From contig OX387197.1 in NCBI GenBank assembly GCA_947561715.1, positions 25,198,266 to 25,262,265 on the forward strand: DNA of 64,000 nucleotides. Reading direction: 5' to 3'. The stretch comes from Ascidia mentula (lineage: Eukaryota; Chordata; Ascidiacea; Phlebobranchia; Ascidiidae). This document shows positions 1-23,338 of this stretch, piece after piece. The notes beneath the pieces were generated by a model. That model was given only the letters and a program-made list of their open reading frames with translations, searched no databases and was not told the origin of the DNA. The position numbers were made by a program, and so were the translations under genes. The first letter of the stretch is position 1; each line of letters starts with the position of its first letter.

Positions 1-420
1 TGACCTAATACCTCACAATCACATCCTCACGCACAAATAGAACGGTAACAGTAAACCTAAGCCAGTGTTTTTTTTTCATTGCACATTTTGTACTGTTATT
101 TTAGGAGAGCGCCACAAACCTGATCATATTTACATGCTCCTGTATTTCCTACATTACTCATGATATCCATTGAAATTAATGCGCGAATGAAACACAAACT
201 TTGTTAACACAGTTTGTTTAAAGAAGACCAAATCGTCCAAAAGGGTGAAAATTTTTGGTGAAATCAAAATTATAATGCGTTTGCCAAGTGGTCGAAAAAA
301 TTTTATACCAAGAAGAAAAGCTGATCGGGATTCGTGGTCAGAATTTCCTGGGTGCGAATCTCGGTGTATTCAAAAATCAGGGGACAAAAATTTTTTCTGC
401 CTGCTAGGGAAGCTTTATGT
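1..420 (+). repeat. tRNA-derived SINE: body, then a second tRNA-like head
   Basis: Bases 1-245 are nearly identical to 8701-8922, including the T-run and the same flanking words, so this is a dispersed repeat body whose head lies off the left edge. At about 265-395 comes a tRNA-like segment with an A-box-like TTGCCAAGTGG and a B-box-like GGTGCGAATCT, followed by a short tail also found after the head at 8560-8700. The order body-then-head suggests two copies in tandem. The reading frame across this segment is not a gene. The SINE class is inferred from the promoter boxes. Confidence 0.55.
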
Positions 421-567
421 TGTTATATGTCATACTTGTAGTCTTCATACAGAGTAGGTACGACCGCAAAGAAGAACATCAAGGTTACAATATTGTTAGT
501 GACTGCCCAGTAAGGTTTCCTTGTTTCACGAGTTGCGCATTAGGGTTTTCACTAAACCGCAACACTG

Positions 568-7021
<6,454 letters not shown>

Positions 7022-7158
7022 TTAGTAACCACCTTCCACTAAAGCGCGGCCAGTCGGACAGTTGCAATGCTCGTTTACATGAAGAGCAATAAACGGATCC
7101 TCAGATGGTGGGATGTTAATGTTGGCCTTACCATCCGAACCCACACTAACACAAGAAC
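7022..7158 (-). pseudogene. Orphan amylase C-domain exon fragment (minus)
   Basis: The minus strand encodes GSCVSVGSDGKANINIPP and continues to an in-frame TAA at 7022-7024. It matches amylase exon 12 (GPCVSVGLDGRADI...) and is preceded by a usable acceptor (cag before 7158). No other amylase exons lie upstream. It sits just outside the left arm of the inverted repeat. It is probably a remnant of a further amylase copy, though use as an alternative exon cannot be excluded. Confidence 0.65.
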
Positions 7159-7692
7159 CTGATTGGCCAGTTTCGTGACACGTGGCCTCAACAAAAGGGC
7201 AATGTTCTTTCAAATGATTAACTGCGGCCTGCATTCGACACGTTACTTTGACGAAAATCGTTGCCTGTCTTTGAAATCAAGACAGCTGCGATTGTTCGTA
7301 GCAAACTTTTATTCAAAACAAGTCTTTTATGTTGCGAATTTCTTATCACGTATTTCAAGGATGATATCTTTTACACAAGCAAAAGCAACAAAATCAACAA
7401 CTCCTGCACAGGTGTAGAAAAAAATAGTTTTTTGGCACAAAAATGAGTGAAGGAAACAGCTTACTATACAAGTTTTTATTAAAAAAAAGTATTACCATAA
7501 CATTACGTTCTATTGTTTTGTCAAAAATTGTTAGTAATGCAAGCACACGTTAAAATGGGAAGCAAAATGTTCCAATTGCCTTTCCCTAACCTTTTCATGG
7601 CATGCAAAATAGTTGTATCAGGTAAATCAGTATTCAACACCAAGAGTCCATAAAATCAAGCACAATGAGTACATATCTTAATTCCTCTTCAG

Positions 7693-7845
7693 GTTCTTGT
7701 GTAAGTGTGGGTTCGGATGGTGAAGCCAACATTTACATTCCGCCTACTGAAGATCCAGTTATTGCTCTTCACATGAACGCGCCTTGCAACTGTCCAGGTG
7801 GGGACTGCACGTCCAACTCCGTACCGCCCACTGGTGGAAGAGGAG
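7693..7845 (+). pseudogene. Orphan amylase C-domain exon fragment (plus)
   Basis: Plus-strand exon-like unit with acceptor cag at 7690-7692 and donor gtaag at 7846, phase 1 at both ends like amylase exon 12. It encodes GSCVSVGSDGEANIYIPP, then a Cys, Gly and Pro-rich tail of about 20 residues that is longer than in the intact genes. It points away from the minus-strand fragment at 7022-7158, only 535 bp off, so the two form a small head-to-head pair. No flanking amylase exons are visible. The frame is open and the splice sites look usable, so decay is inferred only from isolation. Confidence 0.6.
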
Positions 7846-8540
7846 GTAAGTGTTTATGAAAATTTTCCAATCGAGTTTTCTTCAAAATGGATTCCAAGCT
7901 TTTCATGTGGTTACGTATATTTTATTCTTGGTTGAAAATAGTCAACGTTTGTTACCTTCATTGCGCATTCATTGGTGTGTTTTATTAGAGATTTTTTAAG
8001 CGTTTGACTGATTTTCATCAGAGTAATGGAGTGACGTAACCTTGTAGCATGCGAAAATTTGAAAACATAAACAGTTTGGTTATTTGTACCAGAAGGGCAG
8101 ATAAAAATACGTTTTCCAGCCGATATGTAAATCGAATTTATAAATAGAATAATTAGCGTTCTTCTTTCTTTGGTCGATATTAAGAGAAGCTTATAAATAC
8201 TTTATCAGTTAAATATTAACCGTTAGGTCCTTTTTAAATTGCCTTCAAACAACCAGTTTTAAATTATACAAAACTGTGCAACATAGTGTTATTTAGAATA
8301 ATTCCTAAGTATGTATGTTTCAATACGCTATAATAACACTTGTCTGTTAAAGCCTCTGAAAATATTATCATAACACAGACTCATTAATGAGTTTTGTCGC
8401 ATAGCTTTAACTAAGAACCATGAAGTGCCCACCTCAAAAGTATGACAACAAAACTATAACCTGGCTACTTTTCAAAGTTTGCCGGACCGCTTGGTCGCGC
8501 CAAAGAGCTATTGCACACAAGTGCGCCACAGAAAATAAAT
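7846..8540. other. Intergenic; no gene seen
   Basis: AT-rich sequence between the orphan amylase exon and the SINE. A 70-codon frame begins at 8420 but runs into the SINE head and resembles no family I know. Confidence 0.4.
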
Positions 8541-8922
8541 CAGGGGTGAGGCGGTTCATTGGCAGCATTCGTGAAGCGCTCGACCCATATACCAAGATGA
8601 AAAGCCGATCGGGATTCGTGCCCAGGATATGAAGGGTTCAAATCCTGGTGCAGACAAAAAAATCAGGGGACAAAAATTTTTTTGTACGTGACTTGTTACT
8701 TGACCTAATACCTCGCAATCACATCCTCACACACAAATAGAACGGTAACAGTAAACTTAAGCCAGTGTTTTTTTTTCATTGTACATTTTGTACTGTTATT
8801 TTAGGTGAGCGCCGCTTTTTCCTGCATGACTTATGATATCCATTGAAATTAATGCACGAATGAATCATAAACCTTTTTAACACAGTTTGTTTAAAGAAGA
8901 CCAAAACGTCGAAAAGGGCGTT
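8540..8922 (+). repeat. tRNA-derived SINE copy 2 (head plus body)
   Basis: The head (about 8555-8640) has a tRNA-like layout. A stretch near TTGGCAGCATTCG resembles an A box, GCGCTCGACCC resembles a D-arm/anticodon-stem region, and GGTTCAAATCC is a perfect B box. It continues through a short linker into the body at 8701-8922, which matches 1-245. Together they give a full unit of roughly 380 bp. The family name cannot be settled by eye. Confidence 0.6.
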
Positions 8923-9233
8923 TTCTGCTTTATAAATATCGATGTGATGGTAGTGCGTGGTTTAACACTAACCTATGCAAACAGCAGCACGTGACCCACC
9001 AGACAAACAATCGATTCTCCTTTGGGTTTAACGTTACTAGACAATGTTTGAAGATAGCCTTGACATCAAAAAACCCAGACAGAAGTTGGCGTTCGCTACA
9101 GGGTAAGGAAGCGGTAAAGGCAGCACCAAAGAAAACTCGATGCAAGGACGATTCTGATTTCAAAGACATAAATGTGTTGCAGAGTTTAGCTCAATTTCCT
9201 AAAACATTTACTTGGGCTTCAAGTGTGTGAAAG
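8923..9233. other. 5' flank of the P450 gene
   Basis: Presumed promoter and 5' UTR of the cytochrome P450 that starts at 9234. A 79-codon open frame at 8991-9230 ends just before the start codon and resembles no known family. I see no convincing TATA box. Confidence 0.35.
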
Positions 9234-12200
9234 ATGGCTTTGGTCTCCCAAATGTTGAAAACGCTTTTAATGACTGGTTTTGTTACGTTTTCATTGCTGG
9301 TGGACCTGACCATCGTATTTGCCACCGCTTACTTCGTTTGGAATTGCATCGTCCCAGCCTATCAGACTTACCGTAATGCGGTAAAGTTAGATGATATAAT
9401 CGGACCTGTACGGAAACATTGGTTTTTCGGTCACAGAATAGAGGTAATGTGACAGTGGCTCCCAACCAGGGTATCATATGAAACCTTTTAGGGTGCCGCG
9501 AGCTTTCCTTTATATTTATTCTGGTAATTTTTGCTGTGGGCTTCACATCGAGAGCACAATTATTTATTATGATATTAACCTTCCATCTGGAATTACTCTA
9601 CTGGCCGCGCAAATGTACAGGGCCAGCGAAATGGCCGGGCAAAAAAACGACAGAGTCCCAATTTTTTTCAAAGTGCCGAACAACGGTCGTTGGCTGATGG
9701 CCTGTGGCTGCAGGCCTGCCACACGCATTCGCAGTGCGCGCGGGCCTCGTTTCAAACATCGGACGCGCGAAAACGCGCGGCCGCTCGGCGAGGCCTGGAC
9801 CCTGGACGCGCGAACGTACAGGGACACGCCAATGATGAAAAACGACGGATTTTCTCTGAAGAGTTGTGTGTCGTTGGCGTGTTGGCGTCGCACACCCGCG
9901 GTTCGCACTCGCACAAGGTGGCACATCCGGACCATATTAACCTTCCATCTGGAATTAGATATGAAGGCTGATAACGGCATTCGTGGCGGTCGCTCATTTG
10001 CACCATTGGGTGCAGTAAAATCTTCTTAAATCACGTAGGGGTGCCGTGTTGCAAACAAGGTTGGAAACCACTGTAATATGACATTTATCTAAGAGTTGTT
10101 TGATATTAACGTTTTCGTAATAAGATGTAGTTTGCTATTAACGAAATAAGTTAACAGTATAAGTTGATATTAACGTTTACAGTTCCCACACACGCACGAA
10201 GGTCTTCTTAAGAGAGTTGAAATAACGACAAGCCATCCAACAATGCTCCACTACTGGCTTGCCCCGTTTATTACAACTTTGATCGTGCACCATCCAGACA
10301 CAGCGAAACCACTGCTTTCGTCTGGAGGTTTGATGTTCATTTACCGCTGTAATAAAAGGCAGTCATGTTAACGTAAACATTAATTTGATGAGCTAAAGAA
10401 GCTGTTGTGCATTGCGTTGTTCCATTTGTTTCGTCGTTAAAGATTTGGAAACGTTTGTTATGTAAACAACGTTAGAAATAGTAAAGCAATGCAACTATGA
10501 AAGGCATAAATCGACAGACGAATTAACATTACACAAATGATTCAACGCAGCCAAAAGCTGTACTGTGTACTGGTAAGTCTTGTGGTGCGTTTCACTCAAC
10601 TGTCGGTGTTCGCTTTTGCAGCTCCAAAAAACGAGGGGACGTATGGGTTTTTGAGACCCTGGATTGGAGATGGTCTATTGACCAGCAATGGTGAAAAATG
10701 GCAACGCCATCGGCATCTTATCACACCTGCCTTCCATTTTAGCACTTTGAGAAGGTTTTTTATTGACATACTTGACTTATTAGTACTTCCTTCTGGAGCG
10801 AATTTAGGCAAAACCTGTTTTAGTTACGCCAAAGTTACAAACGATTGTGTGGAGGTGATGCTGGACAAATGGAAAGATGTGACAAACCGTTGTTACGACA
10901 TCAGCAATGACGTCAGTCTCATGACGTTGGATACCATGTTAAAATGTGCAATGTCTGCAGAGACCAATTGCCAACATGTCAAGTAAGATCAGCTTTAAAC
11001 GTTAAACATCAAATTATTTTGAAAAGCATTGAACATTTTGAGAACAATGGTTTAATGTCGGTTTCTCATATGCTCCATTAATCTACAATATATCGCACAA
11101 AAATTGTTTTAGAATGTTAAAGGTCGCATGCGTTTTTCTGTAGAAACCACCCCTTCATTCATGCTGTGAGAGATTTGACAAAAATTGTTACCACTCGATT
11201 GCAAACACCATACCTTTATCCCAATTTCTTGTTTTGGAGAAGTTCGTTGGGAAAGCAATTCAAGAAGTGCCTGGATGTTGTTCACTCGCAGGGAGATAAG
11301 GTAAATGTGTTAGGATTTTAAATAGGTTTGTAAGTTTGATGGTTGCCACACGACCTGACAATATTCTTGATACCATATTTGCAAGCATTCAGTTTTTGTG
11401 TAAAAATATTCTGTCCAAGAATAGTTTCTGATCATTGTGCTGTATTATTGGCAAAGTTAATTCGGTTTGGGGTATATCGTATGCCAAAGATATGTAAGTT
11501 GGTATATAAAAATATTCACATTTGTGTCACACACAGTTGATAAGAGACCGACGTTTGGCTTTAAAAGAACAATCCTCATATCTAAGTTCCGATTGCAATG
11601 ATTTCACGATGACCGGAAAGAAAACACGTGACTTCTTAGATATACTGATTGAGGCGAAAGTAAGCAAAAAAAGTGAATTCGGATTTATGTATTTTCCAAT
11701 CGCACTAATCAGAACAGTGTTGACTAAAAAGGTTTGAATATTACGATTAGGACGAACATGGGAATGGATTGTCCGACCTTGAGATTCGGGATGAGGTCAA
11801 CACGTTTTTAGTGGAAGGAAATGACACCACGGCAAGTGGTAAGATTATCCGTTATCTTGTTTTCTCACTACAAGCTGGCCGAAGGGGCCCGGGCCTGAAA
11901 TGAGGACGTTTATACGATCGTGTGTGCGAGTTACACTGTTCGAAGTGACATACTTATACGTTTTTAACCTATGTTGCGGAGGTCGGTAAAATTCTCAGAA
12001 CCTGTGCAAACTGCAAACCGCTTGAAAACCTGAATCCCACCACTAATTTTAGGCCTTACAATGATAATACTCTATACCTCCCCCCTACGCTTTCTATTCG
12101 AATTATTTGAGTTTAAAATTTGAGTTTTAAGTTTCGAAACAACTTTAAAGTTCAACACTGGATTTAGGAATTTCTTGGGGACTTTTCAATCTTGCAAAAC

Positions 12201-13064
12201 ACCCCGATATTCAAGGAAAATGCAGGGATGAAGTTCTAACGATTCTTCAGGATCGTCACACCATTGAATCGTATTAAACATTTTTCACGATATATTTTTG
12301 TGTTAAGTTGTATGTTTTTATTAGAGTTTATAGTACATAGCAAAAAGCACCAGAGACCAACTTTTCCTTTGTACACGATGTTTTTTTTTTATTTCTATAG
12401 AAGTGATCTACCAAAATTAGTCTATCTGACAATGACTTTGAAAGAGAGTATGCGAATAAACCCACCTGTTTACTCGCTCGGGAAAAAACTGCACGAACCT
12501 ATGACACTGAAAAGTAAATTGAACAAGTATTACGAGACTGTAGTACCCAAAGGATCAAATACGGCATTGAATATTTTCAGTCTTCATCGAAATAAATTGC
12601 TGTGGGATAGACCGACGGTACGCGTTTACGTGTTTAATTTTACATATTTTAACTTACAAGATGGTTTAGGTTTCTTCTTGAAACGAGAGAAAATGATTTA
12701 CGCATATTTTTATTTTGCTTGTTGCAGGAATTCGATCCAGAAAGATTTACAAAGGAAAATATTGCCAAACGTTCTCCGCATGCTTATTTGCCTTTCTCTG
12801 CTGGTTCTAGGTAACGATTCGCTGTGATCACAACAAGTTGCTGCGTAACTTTTTGTTCACTACAGAAACTGTATCGGTCAAAACTTTGCCATGAACGAAA
12901 TGAAGATTGCGCTTGCAAAAGTGCTTCAACGATATCGCCTGTACTTGGATGAAGATACACCCGAACCAATAATGCAACCCACCCTCACGCTACAGAGCAA
13001 AGATGGAATTTACATTAAACTAGAAAAATTATCCTCAAAATCTCATGATAATTTAAGAGATTGA
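9234..13064 (+). CDS. Cytochrome P450, CYP4-like
   Basis: Microsomal haem monooxygenase, most like CYP4F/CYP4V fatty-acid omega-hydroxylases. Exons: 9234-9443, 10183-10327, 10622-10754, 10824-10982, 11144-11300, 11537-11659, 11751-11838, 12168-12270, 12401-12617, 12728-12810, 12866-13064; 538 residues with all phases consistent. The N terminus has a membrane anchor followed by [11 protein letters not shown], typical of CYP4. Also visible are [18 protein letters not shown] (helix C), the I-helix oxygen-binding motif EGNDTTASG, the K-helix ExxR (KESMR), PERF, and the haem loop [13 protein letters not shown] with its Cys ligand. Intron 1 holds a hAT element. Intron 3 is only 69 nt and has no in-frame stop. 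AATAAA at 13143 is a likely polyadenylation signal. The gene occupies the spacer between the inverted amylase copies. Confidence 0.92.
9453..10073. mobile_element. hAT-type non-autonomous element in P450 intron 1
   Basis: Starts CAGTGGCTCCCAACC; the reverse complement of its other end is CAGTGGTTTCCAACC. It is flanked by 8-bp sequences taatgtga (9445-9452) and taatatga (10074-10081), a target duplication with one mismatch. The termini extend into a shared subterminal block (AGGGTGCCG near the left end, its complement near the right). No transposase frame is present. The left duplication overlaps the intron 5' splice site, so the element starts 9 bp after the exon. Confidence 0.8.
9572..9957. 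repeat. 24-bp direct repeat bracketing a GC-rich insert
   Basis: The 24-mer beginning atattaaccttccatctgg occurs at 9572-9595 and again at 9934-9957. The roughly 340 bp between are strikingly GC-rich, with many CG dinucleotides, in an otherwise AT-rich window, and give long open frames on both strands that are compositional artefacts. The layout could be a nested insertion with a long target duplication, or an internal duplication within the hAT element. Confidence 0.7.
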
Positions 13065-14984
13065 ATGTAAATTTAAAATTTATGCCATTCCAAATTTTTC
13101 ACTTTGATGTCTGCTTCGCTGTAACTACACCATTATTCTTAGAATAAAAAATGTTATTGCTCAGTGTACGCAATTATGACATTGTCACTAATTTTATGAT
13201 CTTATGCGTATTAATGACTCATAACTTAGTCTGGTAGGCACATAGGCCTTCAGATGATTGCTCACATCCAGAAATTGTGACTTCTTGTTTAGTAATTCTC
13301 TGAGCTGTTCTAACCGTTTATTGGCCGTTTAGTTGTTTCTTGCGCACGCAATACATGAAAGACTTATTTTGAATTTCAATGAAAGGCTACGATTTTCTTT
13401 TAAGTAACACAGACGCATCATACATCTCCATGAGCAACCGCAAACTTGCTAGCGATAGCGCACATGTGCTGTACAAACAACAAAGCGTTGGAGAGTTTTA
13501 CCAGAAAAGTGTGGTTCCTTCCCACAAAACCCTGTTGTCGACAACCTTCGGTACACTAAGAGGAAGAGGTAATTTACGATTACAAGCAAAATATTATTGT
13601 GTTTTAACTGCAAAACACACCGAAATGGCCAAGGAGAAAACAATTATTTAAATAAATATCGACAATTGATTTTCGGGTGCTTTATTACTTGGAATAAATC
13701 GATTTGCCCCATGTAGTATGGGTAACAGCATAACTGAATAATAAATCGTTTTATTTCGCGTCGGTAACATATGAAGCGCTGCAATTTGCCTATTTATGAA
13801 GTGATGTCAAATATAAAAATATAGCTGTAGAAGAAAATATGTTTGAAGTATGGTCGTTTATCGTCTCACAATGCCAGCCACAACTAACACGTTTTCGAAA
13901 ACTGTGCCAACACCTTTATATACGACACCTGAAAACCAACAGTGCGTATGACCTTTAGTGAATAAAGTTCATTCAGTCGTGTTTACCAGTCGCTTTTACA
14001 AGAAACGCTGTGGCTCGTGCCTTCCCAAAACACACAGGTCGACATCCTTCAGTACACAAACATGCGGTGATTTCTGGTAACTAAGTAAAATATTAATCAT
14101 GGTTTGATTGCAATGCATGGCAGTGGAAAAGTTTCTACAGCACAAAAATCTTTTCATATCAGAAAGGAATTATATTGATGACCCGAGGTCTTTACGTCCT
14201 GAAGTAAAGTTTAAAGACCTCGCCGATCCTGTAACAGAACAAAGGCCAGATATGGAGCTGTCAGATTTTCACACAACTGCACTCGTTTTCTACAAAAGAT
14301 TACCTTTATTTAAAACACTGTCCAAGAAGTAAACCGAATACAAATATACTCTTTGATCTCAGTATGGACATAATCGTGCAAGCTTTCATGATCACCAATC
14401 TATTTTTAAAGCTCTCCATACTGAGAGCTGATTGGTTAATAATGTCACGTGATATCACGAACCGCTCGAAGTAATATAATACAAGAACATAAGTGTGATG
14501 TGACTTAAGCATAGGAGAACATTTTATGTGGCAAACAGGATGTTGAATTAATCACTTTACTCGAGAATATTCGATGGCTAAATCATTTGGGTCACATTAT
14601 GGGATTATGCAGTACATGTGCAAAGCTGCACGCAAAACATTACGCAATTCAAGCACTGGTTTCTGTGACGTATGTTACAAATACTTCCCTCCAGATTTAC
14701 AGGTGATGAATATAACATCAGCTGTAGGCGATTGAAAAGTTGGTTAATGCGATTGAGCGAATAAAATGCACATTTAAAGTAACAACGAAATTTTGTTGCG
14801 TTTGATGGTAATCAATATTGTACAGTTTGATACAGACATTACAAAATGAAAGGCGAACAATGCAATTTGCCAACTTGTGAGACCATGCTGCGAGAAATTG
14901 GCCAGTCAGAAGTTACGTGCTTCATCAAACCGAAACAGCCCTAAGTTTTTTAAAAAGTTTGTTACTTCTTTTTCAAGAATTAAA
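13065..14984. other. Intergenic between P450 and right inverted-repeat arm
   Basis: No gene recognised. Two open frames (13379-13651, 90 codons; 14108-14332, 74 codons) match nothing I know. A diverged repeat is visible: a segment near 13510-13565 recurs near 14015-14070 (shared words ccttccca, gtcgaca, ccttc-gtacac). Two inverted repeats occur: 14185-14194 with 14212-14221 (10 bp perfect) and 14358-14368 with 14415-14425 (11 bp perfect). Confidence 0.45.
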
Positions 14985-16348
14985 AATTAGAACCATGTTT
15001 TTGTTTGCGGTAGCTTATTGATAGACCGCTGATGTGTACGTGTTTTTTGAAAGGGCGGTATTTCTTTGCAAAGTTACCCACTGTGAAAGCAACCTGAAAA
15101 AAAGCCGTTTCAAAACCAATGATTGAATATCCGGAAATCCTCAATTTAGCGAAAAAACGATTGGGTATATCCATGTGAACAAATAGGATATTAGCATCAA
15201 TTACACATGGTATTTTGAAAAGAACCCTGCAGTTAAACTATGCATAATATATCATAAGGGTTCTGTTGGCGATTTGGGATGATAAGTTTGGCCCGGAGGC
15301 GCACTTGGTAACAATTTGCTTACATTAGTGTTTTTACTAAATTTATTTTACAGATTTTCTTGGTTCATGACGCCAAAAATGCATTTTAGCCCCAAGCCTC
15401 AAGCATTTAAGGGTCAAGGACCATACACTTTAAAGTAAGGTTCATCTAAGAACTCCATGCCTATCCTAAACGCTACCTATTGCGGCATACGTTGCCCTGT
15501 TTTTTGTTTCCCTGTTTTTGACTTGAATTGCCCGGGAATTTGTCTAGACTTTACATGCAATCATGAGAGTTTCGACATTTAATGTATGAGAGTTTTGACA
15601 TTTAAACTTGAGCAAGAGTGTGTTGTCGTTTAGGCTTGAGGCAACTTTTGACTTTTAAACTACAACTCTTTCAAGTAGTTTAGATGATAGTTTTCAAAGA
15701 GAGACACAACTAAATGTTGAATTTGTGATGATAAGATTGGTGAATGAGAGCAGCACACTGTTTCATCCCGTAGGGTCTTATCAACTATTATAACTCTTTT
15801 GCGCATATAATAAGATTGGCTAAATTATGCAACATTTGTGTCATGTACTAGCGTCATTTTAGCGTAAAAATGAGATCAGCCAAAAATAGATGGTCGATAT
15901 GTCAAGTATTCGACTTAGTAAATATTGCCAAAGGAATTAAGTTGGGAGACAAAAAGAAACAGAACAGTGAAGCAAAAGAGGCCACAGCTTTAATGCGTAT
16001 GACAAATTATCTAAATTTGTCTGCTCTATATTGTTTAATGTAGCCTACTTCGCTGTCGTTTTAGAGAACAAATTCGAAGAAAATGGAAAATGATTCCCGA
16101 AATTTTTGTATTCCTTCCACACGGCGAATATGTAATATTGACAATTGTTGCAGGTATATTGGTTTCGTTTTGTTGTTATTATGCAGATGCGACCACACAC
16201 CAAATATAACAGAGTGATTGTGTTTATCATAAAATCCATCATGGCTCGATTAATTAAAAAGAGTTTTTAAAAAAATAATGATTGAACACTCGGATATCCC
16301 GTATTAGCGCGTATAACTAACGTTACACGTTCAATGATTCCACAGAGT

Positions 16349-16358
16349 AAAATATATA
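16349..16358 (+). promoter_or_regulatory. Candidate TATA box of amylase 2
   Basis: An aatatata block lies about 50 bp before the upstream ATG at 16401, in a segment otherwise conserved with the other arm. In copy 1 the same block is changed to acatgt. The role is inferred from position and sequence only. Confidence 0.45.
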
Positions 16359-16400
16359 GTTTTTGAAACAAGCTCAGCAGTAAAGCTAACTCAAGTTACA

Positions 16401-16454
16401 ATGCGGTTGTTGTTGTTGTTCATGAGCCTTCTAGGTACATGTTATGTTGAATAA
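16401..16454 (+). other. Duplicated, truncated signal-peptide start (17-codon upstream ORF)
   Basis: ATG at 16401 begins MRLLLLFMSLLGTC and stops at TAA 16452-16454. It aligns with the first residues of amylase copy 1 ([14 protein letters not shown]) and shares the same upstream sequence, so it occupies the position of the ancestral start. A second version of the same signal-peptide region, now joined to the rest of exon 1, starts 159 bp further on at 16560. The small frame would act as an upstream ORF unless it is spliced out. A possible donor (16435) and acceptor (ends 16542) exist. Confidence 0.65.
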
Positions 16455-16547
16455 AGAGGAAAAAAGTAAAAGAAAATTAGATGACGCACTTTTACCATAA
16501 CTTTAAAGTTGTAATTTTTATTTTTTTTAATAAGACCTGTAGCATAA

Positions 16548-22263
<5,716 letters not shown>

Positions 22264-23338
22264 AAATCCTATAGTTTTGGTTTCGTATCAAAACATGATT
22301 CGGCCCATATAATAAATCATCTGCATATCAAAGCTTTGAATGTATATTTTCAGGGAGCAGATATTTAGAAACAACGCTTTTAATATACGGTAGTTTTTTA
22401 TACGTCACCATAAACAAATCAAACCAAATGCTATAGACTACTCGCTTTGCAAGAAACAGTTTTTGGTTATATAAACTTGATCCTTATGTGTACGTGATGG
22501 ATGAGGTGCGTGGTTTGAATAAGTCGTAATAAAATTGCTCTTGCTTTTGAAAAAAACCTGAGCTGTTGACACTAATATTTTTCTTGATATAATGTACAAC
22601 AACATACCCTGTCGTAAGAGCTTTTTTATGTTCACACAATCCACAGAACAAAGGCGATTGACGATTCAACAAACATAATCGAACTAGGTTAGTGTTGTTA
22701 ACAAACACAATCGTTTCACAACAGACAAAATGCTCTGTAAACAAATTACGCGAATGTATTTTTGAAGACATGCGCTCAAACAGGAACTACAACAAAACAG
22801 CTGATGAATAAACGCATAAAAATGTTTTTCATTTACACATTGAAATTTTGCTTAGGATTATTGATAAATAAAATTACGTGACATTATTACACCATCGCAT
22901 TCTTTGAACAAATACTGTAGCACGAAGCAATAAAGTAAACGTTTATTGCACGAATACTCAAACCTTGCAGCTCAAAATATTTACTTTTGAAAGCAACTGC
23001 TGGTGGACTTACAAAAAACAAAAAAAGGATTTCCGACGACAAGTTACTTTAGCAATGTGTACACTTTTCACATTTAACATTATACAACGGTTACAAACCC
23101 CATGTATGAAGCACACAGTTATTACACATAAGGACTTGGTAACGCTTTCTTCCACAACATCAGTAACTTTTCAAACAACATATTGGGGAAGTATAATTAT
23201 GAAACATTATTCATATTTGCTTACATCAATAAATCGTTCCGTTGGTAAATAAATCTTCGGTAGGTTACTTATTATTTGAAATTGTCAGAAAATTTGATCG
23301 ATGATAAATTGCCTAAGTACACTACGTGTGGAAATAAT
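22264..23338. other. 3' flank of amylase 2 and convergent end of SAC1
   Basis: Mostly inverted-repeat arm sequence, plus about 400 bp (22460-22860) absent from the other arm. No gene seen. The 95-codon frames here are in non-coding arm sequence. Confidence 0.45.

Noticed and set aside
8555..8640. Possible functional tRNA gene
   Set aside because: It has a good B box but no complete cloverleaf or acceptor stem, and it runs into a repeated body, so a SINE head fits better.
9478..10029. 183-codon plus frame and overlapping minus frames of 84-137 codons
   Set aside because: They lie inside a GC-rich transposon insert in a P450 intron. High GC alone makes stops rare on both strands.
13379..13651. 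90-codon plus frame, possible small gene
   Set aside because: No family similarity and low-complexity context; a related DNA segment near 14030 does not keep the frame.
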